A stretch of DNA of 42,075 bases, from the NCBI GenBank assembly GCA_902515155.1, contig CABXTT010000009.1:1-42075 (forward strand), in the 5' to 3' direction. The notes beneath the pieces were generated by a model. The model did not search any database, was not told the DNA's origin, and was given only the letters and a program-made list of their open reading frames with translations. Source of the stretch: an uncultured SAR86 cluster bacterium. Lineage in GTDB: Bacteria; Pseudomonadota; Gammaproteobacteria; Magnimaribacterales; D2472. Positions 33,618 to 41,455 of this stretch are shown piece after piece. The position numbers were made by a program, and so were the translations under genes. Numbering within the stretch: position 1 is the first letter of the stretch; each line of letters begins with the position of its first letter.

Positions 33618-34594
33618 AAAAAATACTTTATTCACCTGGTGAACCGTCAGGAATTGGTCCGGATTTAATTATCCAAATGTGTGCTTCTACCCTTTGGAGC
33701 AAAATTAAAACTCCTATTGTTTGTTTATCTGATCCTAAACTGATTGAAGACAGAGCAAAATCACTAAGTAAAAAAATTAGATTAAATGTTATTGACAACG
33801 TTGATCAGTCAAAAAAAAATGTTAAAAGCACTCTTCAAGTTATAAACATTTCAAAATGTCCCAATACTAATTTTGGAAAGCTTTATAAATCTAATGCATC
33901 ATACGTTTTAGAAAACTTAGACTACGGAATTTTAGAAGCTTTATCTAATAAAAATGTCGCTCTTGTTACGGGCCCAATAAGTAAAGAAAATATAATCTCT
34001 ATTAAAAAGAATTTTTCTGGTCATACTGAACATATTCAAAACCTAACAAAAAGTCAGGACGTTTTAATGCTTCTGGCATCAAAAGAATTAAAGGTTGCTA
34101 TTGCAACTACGCATATACCTTTAAAGAAAGTATCAAAATTAATAACAACTGAATTAATTATTAATAAAGTAACTATTTTAAATAACGAGCTTAAATCTAA
34201 GTTCAGGATTAAAAAACCTAAAATTAAAATTCTTGGACTCAATCCTCATGCAGGTGAAGGTGGGAAAATAGGTAGAGAAGAAAAAGATATTATGGTGCCA
34301 GCAATTAAAAAATTAAGAAAAAAGAAAGTAAATGTTTCTATGCCTATGTCAGCTGATACAGCTTTCACAAAAAAACTACTAAAAGAAACGGATGCATACT
34401 TAGGAATGTATCACGACCAAGTATTGCCAGTTTTAAAAGCTCTTAGCTTCGGTAACTCAGCAAATATTACATTAGGTGTTCCTATAGTAAGGACCTCCGT
34501 TGATCACGGCACAGCTTTAGACATAGCAGGCACAGGAAGGGCTGATTATTCGTCTTTAAAGGAAGCCATAAAAGTTGCAGAAGATATTTTGTAA
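33614..34594 (+). CDS. pdxA: 4-hydroxythreonine-4-phosphate dehydrogenase PdxA
   Basis: A 326-residue enzyme of pyridoxal phosphate synthesis, with GEPSGIGPDLI, VTGPISKENI, FSGHTEHIQ (metal His), LGLNPHAGEGGKIG and TSVDHGTALDIAG. The start is TTG at 33614, overlapping the surA stop as TTGA. Its last base region overlaps the rsmA ATG (TAATG). Order surA-pdxA-rsmA is the usual gammaproteobacterial one. Confidence 0.97.
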   Translation: MKKILYSPGEPSGIGPDLIIQMCASTLWSKIKTPIVCLSDPKLIEDRAKSLSKKIRLNVIDNVDQSKKNVKSTLQVINISKCPNTNFGKLYKSNASYVLENLDYGILEALSNKNVALVTGPISKENIISIKKNFSGHTEHIQNLTKSQDVLMLLASKELKVAIATTHIPLKKVSKLITTELIINKVTILNNELKSKFRIKKPKIKILGLNPHAGEGGKIGREEKDIMVPAIKKLRKKKVNVSMPMSADTAFTKKLLKETDAYLGMYHDQVLPVLKALSFGNSANITLGVPIVRTSVDHGTALDIAGTGRADYSSLKEAIKVAEDIL

Positions 34595-35364
34595 TGAATA
34601 ACAGAGATATAAGACGAAAATTTGGTCAAAACTATCTCTCTGATCCTGCAATCATCTTTGAGATGGGGCAATCAATATCTCCTAACAAGGGAGATAATTT
34701 TTTAGAAATTGGTCCTGGAATGGGAGCTCTTACTGATACTCTTAATTTATCAGGTATTAACATTAAAGCCATAGACGTTGATAAAAATAATGTTGAATTC
34801 TTATCTAAGAAGTTTAATGGTCCTGCAAGCTTTGAATTCATTCAAGATGATATATTAAAAACATCTTTAGAGTTTCTAAAAGGGAGAAGATATAGAGTTG
34901 TTGGTAACCTGCCCTATAATATTTCTACGCAAATTATTTTAATGTTTTCTAATTGGCATGAAGATATTCGAGATATGCATTTTCTAGTTCAAAAAGAGGT
35001 TGCAGAAAAAATATCTGGAAATGTTGGGACTAAAAACTGGGGGAAATTATCAATAAAACTCTCAGCTTTTTATAATACTCAAATTTTATTTAATGTGCCT
35101 CCTGAATCTTTTGATATCAAACCAAAGGTTGATTCAAGTTTTATTAGACTCTCCCCTAAAAAAATCATCGATATTGATATTGTTTTAAAGAAAAAATTTT
35201 ATGAAGTAGTTGATATGTCTTTTAGCTCAAGAAGAAAAAATATTCGGAATAATCTAAAGAAAGTGGCATTAAATTGGGATGAATTAGAAATTGATAGTAA
35301 TTTAAGGCCAGAAGATGTTTCTTTAGAAGAATATCTAAAATTAGCAAAAGCTCTAAAAGAATAA
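34594..35364 (+). CDS. rsmA: 16S rRNA dimethyladenosine transferase RsmA (KsgA)
   Basis: A 256-residue methyltransferase that dimethylates A1518 and A1519 of 16S rRNA. QNYLSDPAIIFEMG, FLEIGPGMGALTDTL (AdoMet loop), VVGNLPYNIS (the NLPY catalytic motif) and FDIKPKVDSSFIRL are all present. Standard length. apaH follows at once; the usual apaG gene between them is absent. Confidence 0.97.
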   Translation: MNNRDIRRKFGQNYLSDPAIIFEMGQSISPNKGDNFLEIGPGMGALTDTLNLSGINIKAIDVDKNNVEFLSKKFNGPASFEFIQDDILKTSLEFLKGRRYRVVGNLPYNISTQIILMFSNWHEDIRDMHFLVQKEVAEKISGNVGTKNWGKLSIKLSAFYNTQILFNVPPESFDIKPKVDSSFIRLSPKKIIDIDIVLKKKFYEVVDMSFSSRRKNIRNNLKKVALNWDELEIDSNLRPEDVSLEEYLKLAKALKE

Positions 35365-36171
35365 ATGGCACATTATGTAGTTGGAGATGTACAGGGTTGT
35401 TTTAGAGAGTTATTGAGTCTAATAAAAAAAATTAATTTCGATTCTAAAAAAGATACCCTAATTTTTGCAGGAGATTTGGTTAATAGAGGGAAAGAGTCTC
35501 TTGAAGTTATGAATTTTTGCATGCAAAACAAAAAATCTATAAAAGCCGTACTAGGTAATCATGATTTTTACTTACTTTATCTAATAGAGCATAAAGGAAA
35601 GGACAAATCCTTAAATAAAGTTTTAGAATCAAAAGATGCTAAGAAGTACTATAAGTGGCTAAAGAAATTACCGTTATTTATTGAAATTAAAATAAAAGAA
35701 ACTAATGAAACTTTCTGGATAACTCATGCTGGCATACCTTATTTATGGGATATAAAATTAGCAAAAAAACTATCGAAGGAAGTCCAAAAAGCATTGAAAG
35801 AGGATTCTTTTAATCTTTTAAATAATATTTGGGGAGATACTCCAAAAAGGTGGAGTACAAAGTTAAAAGGTTACAAAAGGTTAAGAACTATTATCAATTA
35901 TTTTACTCGAATGAGATTTTTAGGTAAAGATGGATCGTTAAGATTAAAGGCAAAAAACAATAAAGCAGAAAAAGGTGATTTACCTTGGTTTAGACAAACA
36001 GTAAAAAATTTAGATAATGGTGAGAATATTATTTTTGGTCATTGGGCTGCGCTAGAGGGCAAAACTCATTTAGATAATATAATTGGACTAGATACTGGTT
36101 GCGTTTGGGGAAATAAACTTACAGCTATAAGGCTTGAAGATAAAAAATTATTTAAAGTAAAGAAAAGATGA
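35365..36171 (+). CDS. apaH: Symmetrical bis(5'-nucleosyl)-tetraphosphatase ApaH
   Basis: A 268-residue metallophosphatase that splits Ap4A into two ADP. The metal-binding motifs are GDVQGC, FAGDLVNRG and LGNHDFYLLYL, followed by THAGIP and FGHWAALEG. The length agrees with E. coli ApaH. ATG at 35365 directly follows the rsmA stop, and the gene overlaps cca by four bases. Confidence 0.95.
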   Translation: MAHYVVGDVQGCFRELLSLIKKINFDSKKDTLIFAGDLVNRGKESLEVMNFCMQNKKSIKAVLGNHDFYLLYLIEHKGKDKSLNKVLESKDAKKYYKWLKKLPLFIEIKIKETNETFWITHAGIPYLWDIKLAKKLSKEVQKALKEDSFNLLNNIWGDTPKRWSTKLKGYKRLRTIINYFTRMRFLGKDGSLRLKAKNNKAEKGDLPWFRQTVKNLDNGENIIFGHWAALEGKTHLDNIIGLDTGCVWGNKLTAIRLEDKKLFKVKKR

Positions 36172-37187
36172 AAATATACGAAGTTGGAGGAGCAATTAGA
36201 GATAGCTTGCTTGGAAAAATTCCAAAAGATAAAGACTGGGTTGTAGTGGGTTCTTCACCTGAAGAAATGGTTAATAAGGGCTTTAAACCAATAGGAAAGG
36301 ATTTTCCTGTATTTTTACATCCCGAAACTAATGAAGAGTATGCACTTGCAAGAACTGAAAGAAAAACTGGTCATGGTTATCATGGATTTCACTTTTATTT
36401 TGGAAAAGAAGTTACTTTAGAAGAAGACCTTTCAAGAAGAGATTTAACAATTAATGCTATTGCAAAAGATGCAAAAGGAGATCTTATAGATCCTTTTAAT
36501 GGCCAAGAAGATATAAAAAATAAAGTTTTCAAACATGTGTCACCAGCTTTTTCTGAAGATCCTCTAAGAGCAATTAGATTGGCAAGATTTCATACCTATG
36601 AGCATCTAATTGATTTTGCTATTGATGGGGAAACTGCCGATCTTTTAAGAAAAATTGTTGCCTCTGGTGAAATAGCTAGTTTGTCAGCTAATAGGATTTG
36701 GGCAGAAACTCAAAGATCACTTGGATCATCTAATCCTAATATTTATTTTGAAGTTCTTTTAAGATTTAATCTTCACATACCACATCTAGAAAATCTTAAG
36801 AATTTTTCTTGTAACTCAAGTAAAGATATTCATGTGAGATGGTGTGAATTGCAAGCCAACAATGATTTTGTCATAAATGGAAAGCTTCCAGTACCAAATG
36901 ATTTTATAAATGCAGCAGAGACCTTAAAAAAACTCTTATCTATAAAGATAAATTCAGTTGATGAAGAATTAATAGATGTTCTTAATAATGTTGCTTTTGA
37001 GAGAAATGAAGAACTAATTAGAAAGCTAGTTTTGTTACCTCATCTTGAAAATACAAATAAATTTATTTTAAAACTATTGGATAACATTAAAGAAACAGAC
37101 TTTTCAAGTTTGGCTGAAGTTGCAAATGAGCAAATTAAAGAAGAAAAGTTTAAACTACTCGAAGAAGTTATTAAAAAATCTCTATGA
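36168..37187 (+). CDS. cca: tRNA nucleotidyltransferase Cca, without HD domain
   Basis: A 339-residue class II CCA-adding enzyme. The head domain matches E. coli Cca closely: IYEVGGAIRDSLLG, DKDWVVVGSSPEEM, ALARTERKTGHGYHGF, RRDLTINAIA, and SEDPLRAIRLARF. It adds or repairs the tRNA 3' CCA end. E. coli Cca is about 412 residues with a C-terminal HD phosphohydrolase domain; no HD motif is visible here, and the C-terminus (from ~220) is short and diverged. It overlaps apaH and the pteridine reductase gene by four bases each. Confidence 0.94.
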   Translation: MKIYEVGGAIRDSLLGKIPKDKDWVVVGSSPEEMVNKGFKPIGKDFPVFLHPETNEEYALARTERKTGHGYHGFHFYFGKEVTLEEDLSRRDLTINAIAKDAKGDLIDPFNGQEDIKNKVFKHVSPAFSEDPLRAIRLARFHTYEHLIDFAIDGETADLLRKIVASGEIASLSANRIWAETQRSLGSSNPNIYFEVLLRFNLHIPHLENLKNFSCNSSKDIHVRWCELQANNDFVINGKLPVPNDFINAAETLKKLLSIKINSVDEELIDVLNNVAFERNEELIRKLVLLPHLENTNKFILKLLDNIKETDFSSLAEVANEQIKEEKFKLLEEVIKKSL

Positions 37188-37912
37188 ATAAAACAATTTT
37201 AATTACAGGAGCTGCCAAAAGAATTGGAAAAGAAATAGCTCTTACCTACTCTGATTTAGGTTGGAATATTATTATTCATTACAATTCATCAAAAGATGAT
37301 GCAGAAGATCTTGCTCAAAAAATAAATTCAAAAAATCCAAACACTGCAAAAATTATTCAAGCTAATTTAGATATTGATACTGATGTAGAAAGATTAGTTC
37401 AAGAAACAAAAGATATGTTTAATTCAATAGATATTCTTGTCAATAACGCATCGACTTTTTATCCAACACCGATTGACGAAATTTCAAATGAACATTGGAT
37501 GAAATTAGTAGGATCAAATTTGAAAGGACCTTTGTTTCTGATAAGTGGTCTTAAAGATAAATTAAAGGAATCTAATGGCTCAATAATAAATATAACTGAT
37601 ACAAATTTGAGCAAAGGGGTTGCTAATTATTCTATATATTCAGCTGCAAAAGCTGGTTTGGAGTCTATTACAAAAGGTTTAGCCAGAGAACTTGCTCCAG
37701 AAATAACTGTAAATGCTATTGCACCAGGAGCAATGCTTGAGCCGCCAGATGTTGAATGGACCGATGAGCAAAAAGAAAAAGTTATTTCAAATATTCCTCT
37801 TAAACGGATGGGTTCAGAGAAAGACATTGCAAATGCTGTGAAATTTGTAGCTAGTTCTAAATATATGACGGGTCAAACTATTAAAGTTGATGGAGGTAGA
37901 TCATTGTCGTGA
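37184..37912 (+). CDS. Pteridine reductase-like short-chain dehydrogenase (FolM type)
   Basis: A 242-residue SDR with TGAAKRIGKEIAL (the Arg-containing TGxxxRIG motif of pteridine reductases), NNASTFYPTPIDE, and YSIYSAAKAGLES containing YxxxK. The final TGQTIKVDGGRSL is typical. Such enzymes reduce dihydropteridines (folate or monapterin). folB and folK lie close by on the other strand, supporting a folate or pterin role. ATG overlaps the cca stop and its TGA overlaps the next GTG. Confidence 0.85.
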   Translation: MNKTILITGAAKRIGKEIALTYSDLGWNIIIHYNSSKDDAEDLAQKINSKNPNTAKIIQANLDIDTDVERLVQETKDMFNSIDILVNNASTFYPTPIDEISNEHWMKLVGSNLKGPLFLISGLKDKLKESNGSIINITDTNLSKGVANYSIYSAAKAGLESITKGLARELAPEITVNAIAPGAMLEPPDVEWTDEQKEKVISNIPLKRMGSEKDIANAVKFVASSKYMTGQTIKVDGGRSLS

Positions 37913-38970
37913 CCCATGATGCTCAAATGTATGAAAAGATATTCTCTGGTACTAAAGAAGTTGCAGAAAATTTAAAAATTGATCCTTTAAAACTTCAGCC
38001 ATGGATTGATGCGCATGTTCCTGGAGCAGGCTTAATTCAAACTATCGAACAATTTAAAGGTGGTCAATCCAATCCAACTTATAAAATAATTACCGAAGGC
38101 AAGAACCTTGTTTTAAGAAGAAAGCCACCAGGTAAGCTTCTTCCTTCAGCTCATGCTGTTGATAGAGAATATAGAGTTATTACTGCACTTTATGAAACTG
38201 AAGTTCCAGTTCCAAAAACTTATGGATTATGTGAGGACGAGGATGTTGCTGGTACTGCATTCTTTATGATGGACTGCCTAGATGGACATATATATTGGGA
38301 TCCAATGTTGCCTTCTCTTTCCAAAGAGAGACGTATCAAAGTTTATAAAAATAAAAACAAGATCCTTGCTGCACTTCACAGTGTTGATTATAAAAAAGTT
38401 GGTTTAGAAGATTACGGCAAGCCTGGTAACTATGTTGCAAGACAAGTTTCAAGATGGTCAAAACAATATAGAGCGTCTGAAACAGATAATATCGAAGCGA
38501 TGAATAACCTTATAGAGTGGCTCCCCAATAATATTCCAGATGATGATGAAACTTCTATAGTTCATGGCGACTATCGTTTAGATAATATGATTATGAAAGA
38601 TCAAGAAGTTATAGGGGTCTTAGATTGGGAACTTTCTACGCTAGGTCATCCTGTTGCTGATTTCAGTTATCATTGCCTAACCTGGCGAACAGAACCGCTT
38701 TATTATGATTATGAAAAACTAAAGGAGCTTGGTGTTCCAAATGAAATGGAATACCGTGATATGTATTCAGAAGCTACGGGCAAAGATCTTTCCACTAACT
38801 GGGAATTTTATATGGCATTTAATATTTTTAAAGTCGCTGCAATTTGCCAAGGAATATTAGGAAGAGTTAGAGATGGCACAGCTGCAAGTAAACATGCTGA
38901 AGATAGAGGCATGAAAGTCTACCCACTATCTGAGGGAGCTTGGTCAATAGTTGAGAATAACTTTAAGTAA
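37909..38970 (+). CDS. Phosphotransferase family protein, ACAD10/11-like APH fold
   Basis: A 353-residue kinase-like protein. The ATP-binding region has FKGGQSNPTYKI and LVLRRKPPGKLLPSAHAVDREYRV. The catalytic loop is VHGDYRLDNMI and the metal site VLDWELSTLGHPVADFSYH. This pattern is that of the phosphotransferases found fused to acyl-CoA dehydrogenases in ACAD10/11, which phosphorylate hydroxy-acyl groups. No acyl-CoA dehydrogenase is fused or nearby in the window. The start is GTG at 37909, overlapping the reductase TGA. It converges on folK nine bases apart. Confidence 0.85.
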   Translation: MTHDAQMYEKIFSGTKEVAENLKIDPLKLQPWIDAHVPGAGLIQTIEQFKGGQSNPTYKIITEGKNLVLRRKPPGKLLPSAHAVDREYRVITALYETEVPVPKTYGLCEDEDVAGTAFFMMDCLDGHIYWDPMLPSLSKERRIKVYKNKNKILAALHSVDYKKVGLEDYGKPGNYVARQVSRWSKQYRASETDNIEAMNNLIEWLPNNIPDDDETSIVHGDYRLDNMIMKDQEVIGVLDWELSTLGHPVADFSYHCLTWRTEPLYYDYEKLKELGVPNEMEYRDMYSEATGKDLSTNWEFYMAFNIFKVAAICQGILGRVRDGTAASKHAEDRGMKVYPLSEGAWSIVENNFK

Positions 38971-38979
38971 TTTATATTT

Positions 38980-39354
38980 TTATAAAATTTCTTTTAAAGG
39001 CTCTGACACAAAAGAATATTTCTCAATCTCATCACTCTCAAAAATTATTTCATCTTCATCAATCTGAAGAACAATATCTATATCAAGAGTTCTTGCACTG
39101 AACTTGGGAACGTCTCTTTTTCGGCCTGATTGATCTTCAATTTCTTTTAACTTTAGATTTAAGTTTTCAAAAGATAACTCACAGTCGCCAGACATAACAA
39201 GATTAAGAAAATCATCACCTTCAAATCCTTCAGCTTTTGTTTGGTGAACTGAGGAATATTTAGTCTTTTCTAAAATTTTTTGTAATTTTTCTATAGCAAG
39301 GATTATATTTGCTTCTGCGTTTATATTGCTTCCAAGTGAAAGGTAATATTTCAT
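38980..39354 (-). CDS. folK: 2-amino-4-hydroxy-6-hydroxymethyldihydropteridine pyrophosphokinase FolK, short form
   Basis: A 124-residue HPPK that transfers pyrophosphate to the pterin in folate synthesis. YLSLGSNI, GFEGDDFLNLV, FSARTLDIDIVLQ and YSFVSEPLKEI are the family motifs. Typical HPPK is about 160 residues; this one ends right after the SEPL segment, so the usual C-terminal helix and HP motif are missing. It follows folB, its ATG overlapping the folB stop. Confidence 0.92.
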   Translation of the reverse strand: MKYYLSLGSNINAEANIILAIEKLQKILEKTKYSSVHQTKAEGFEGDDFLNLVMSGDCELSFENLNLKLKEIEDQSGRKRDVPKFSARTLDIDIVLQIDEDEIIFESDEIEKYSFVSEPLKEIL

Positions 39355-39701
39355 TATCTGTGAATAATTAGGCCAACGTCTTTTGAACCTCTAATGGCTC
39401 CAGGCTTAGAGACTCTTAATTTAATAGATTCAACTCCGTACTTCTCTTTAACTAAAGCTGCTATGCCCTCAGCAAGAGTTTCTTGAAGTTGAAATGAAGA
39501 TTCTTCTACAAATTTGATTACGCCTTTTGCAATAGCTTTGTAATCAACGGTATCCTCTATAGAGTCAGTTGCTGCAGCTTTCTTACAATCAAAAGGGAAT
39601 TCTAGATCAATACTGACTTCTTGCTTAACTTTTCTTTCCCAATCAAAAATACCAATGATTGTTTTTACTCTTAGGTCCTTTATATAAATAATGTCTTTCA
39701 T
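39354..39701 (-). CDS. folB: Dihydroneopterin aldolase FolB
   Basis: About 115 residues, beginning MKDIIYIKDLRVKTIIGIFDWER, with DYKAIAKGVIKFVEESSFQLQETLAEGIA and a final RGSKDVGLIIHR, which together are FolB. It cleaves dihydroneopterin in folate synthesis. I chose ATG at 39701, which overlaps the tsaD stop as ATGA. A longer frame from 39725 adds eight residues that align poorly. plsY, present between tsaD and folB in Pseudomonas, is absent. Confidence 0.93.
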   Translation of the reverse strand: MKDIIYIKDLRVKTIIGIFDWERKVKQEVSIDLEFPFDCKKAAATDSIEDTVDYKAIAKGVIKFVEESSFQLQETLAEGIAALVKEKYGVESIKLRVSKPGAIRGSKDVGLIIHR

Positions 39702-40702
39702 TTTGATAATTCGTTTAACGGCCACCTAGCTCTTACAGACGAAGCCTCTATGCTTATTTTATCATCTGATCGTAACGATCCAACAAAAGCAATCATAGCT
39801 GCATTATCACCACAATACTTCATATGCGGATAATATACTTTTATATTCAAGATATTTTCTAGTTTTTTAATAGCATCACGAAGAGCTTTATTAGCTGCGA
39901 CGCCGCCTGCAATGATCACCTCTTCTCTCCCAGTTAATTCAACAGATTTTTGTATTTTTTTAGATAAAACATCAATTACAGCTTGTTGAAAAGATGCTGC
40001 AATATCAGCTTTGATTTGATCATTTAAATCTACAATATTCCGAACTGTATAGAGAACTGATGTCTTTAGTCCACTAAAACTTAAATCTAAGTTATCGCTA
40101 TGGATCATAGGTCTTGGGAAGTCGTATGCCTTTGGATTTCCATCTCTAGCTATTTTTTCAATGAAGGGGCCTCCTGGATACGGTAATCCTAAAAGTTTGC
40201 CTACTTTATCAAAAGCCTCTCCAACTGCATCATCATGAGACTGACCTAATATTTCATAATCGCCCCTTTCCTTGACATCAACAATCATGCTGTGACCTCC
40301 ACTAACCAAAAGGGAGATATAAGGCACATTTATTTCAGGGAATTCCATTACTGGTGACATCAAATGTCCTTCAAGATGATTTATTGGTATTAAGGGAACA
40401 TCTAAAGCCATTGAGAGTCCTTGAGCAAAACTTTCACCTATTAATAATGCCCCTAAAAGTCCAGGTCCAGAAGTATATGCAACTTGATCTATAGAATTTA
40501 AGTCGATGTCTCCTAAAGCTTCTTCTAGTACAGTGATTATCTTTAAACAATGATCTCTTGAAGCCAATTCAGGTACAACTCCACCGTATTCCGCATGCAT
40601 TTTTATCTGACTATATATAGACTCTCCGATAATACCTCGCTCAGAATCGTATACAGCTATCGCTGTTTCGTCACAAGATGTTTCAATTCCTAAAGTTTTC
40701 AT
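39698..40702 (-). CDS. tsaD: tRNA N6-threonylcarbamoyladenosine transferase TsaD
   Basis: A protein of about 334 residues that makes t6A37 of ANN-decoding tRNAs together with TsaBCE. LGIETSCDETAIAVYD, YTSGPGLLGALLIG, INHLEGHL (metal His pair) and LLVSGGHSMIV are present, as are GGVAANKALR and DNAAMIAF. I chose ATG at 40702, since the family begins close to LGIETS; the longer frame begins at a TTG at 40726. It diverges from rpsU across 50 bases. Confidence 0.96.
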   Translation of the reverse strand: MKTLGIETSCDETAIAVYDSERGIIGESIYSQIKMHAEYGGVVPELASRDHCLKIITVLEEALGDIDLNSIDQVAYTSGPGLLGALLIGESFAQGLSMALDVPLIPINHLEGHLMSPVMEFPEINVPYISLLVSGGHSMIVDVKERGDYEILGQSHDDAVGEAFDKVGKLLGLPYPGGPFIEKIARDGNPKAYDFPRPMIHSDNLDLSFSGLKTSVLYTVRNIVDLNDQIKADIAASFQQAVIDVLSKKIQKSVELTGREEVIIAGGVAANKALRDAIKKLENILNIKVYYPHMKYCGDNAAMIAFVGSLRSDDKISIEASSVRARWPLNELSK

Positions 40703-40711
40703 AAAAATGTT

Positions 40712-40740
40712 TTGCAAAAATCCCAATTACAGCCTAAACT
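40712..40740 (+). promoter_or_regulatory. rpsU promoter
   Basis: TTGCAA (40712-40717) and TAAACT (40735-40740), spacer 17 bases, lie just upstream of rpsU. The -10 ends 12 bases before the ATG, giving a leader of only about six bases with no visible ribosome site. Confidence 0.45.
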
Positions 40741-40752
40741 ACGCCACTAATT

Positions 40753-40971
40753 ATGCCTTCAATTATAATAAAAGAAACAGAACATTTTGACATTGGTCTT
40801 AGAAAGTTCAAGCGTGCATGTGAAAAAGCAGCTATTGTTCCTGAAATCAGAGCAAGAGAATTTTATGAAAAGCCAACTGAAAAAAGAAAACGTCTTATGG
40901 CAGCCGCTGTAAAGCGTGCTAGAAAGTCTAATAGAAAGTATTCTTTTCCAAGACAAAGATCCTTCAGATAA
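40753..40971 (+). CDS. rpsU: Ribosomal protein bS21
   Basis: A 72-residue basic protein of the 30S subunit that matches bS21 throughout ([20 protein letters not shown]...). Many bacteria have rpsU-dnaG-rpoD as one operon; here it is followed by yqeY and then rph, while dnaG-rpoD lie ~28 kb away on the other strand. There is no ribosome-binding site in the short leader. Confidence 0.97.
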   Translation: MPSIIIKETEHFDIGLRKFKRACEKAAIVPEIRAREFYEKPTEKRKRLMAAAVKRARKSNRKYSFPRQRSFR

Positions 40972-40973
40972 TC

Positions 40974-41420
40974 TTGTCCCTTCTCTCAGAAATTCAATCA
41001 GACCTTAAGCAAGCAATGCTAGATAAGGATGAGCTTACTCGCGACACTCTAAGGATGTTTAAATCAGAAGTTCAAAAATTTGAAATTGATAATAAAGAAA
41101 CAGCTGATGATGCAAAAGTCCTGCAAATCATTAATAAAATGATTAAACAAAGAAATGATTCCATTACGCAATTTACTAACGGTGGTAGATCTGATCTTGC
41201 AGAAAAAGAACAGTCAGAAGTTGATATTCTCTCAAAATATAAGCCTCAACAATTAAATGAAGCAGAGATAACTTCTAAAGTTAAGACAGCTATAACAGAA
41301 TCTGGAGCTGCTTCGATGCAGGATATTGGAAAAGTTATGGGAATACTAAAAACATCAATAGCCTCAGGCACTGCAGACATGGGAATAGTTAGTAAGATTG
41401 TTAAAGAACAATTAAGTTAA
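40974..41420 (+). CDS. GatB/YqeY domain protein
   Basis: A 148-residue protein with the YqeY domain found in the tail of the aspartyl/glutamyl-tRNA amidotransferase subunit GatB. LSEIQSDLKQAMLDKDELTRDTLRM, QRNDSITQFTNGGRSDLAEKE and the final GKVMGILKTSI...MGIVSKIVKE fit the family. It has a proposed but unproven tRNA-binding role. The start is TTG at 40974, two bases after the rpsU stop; no ATG precedes the conserved N-terminus. The rpsU-yqeY pair is conserved in proteobacteria. Confidence 0.92.
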   Translation: MSLLSEIQSDLKQAMLDKDELTRDTLRMFKSEVQKFEIDNKETADDAKVLQIINKMIKQRNDSITQFTNGGRSDLAEKEQSEVDILSKYKPQQLNEAEITSKVKTAITESGAASMQDIGKVMGILKTSIASGTADMGIVSKIVKEQLS

Positions 41421-41455
41421 TATTTATTGGATTATCAAATCCATAAGGTCAAAAC

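Noticed and set aside
36168-37187. Cca shortened by a frameshift
   Set aside because: The stop overlaps the next start codon as ATGA, like its neighbours, and no downstream HD-coding continuation was seen in the other frames, which encode the pteridine reductase.
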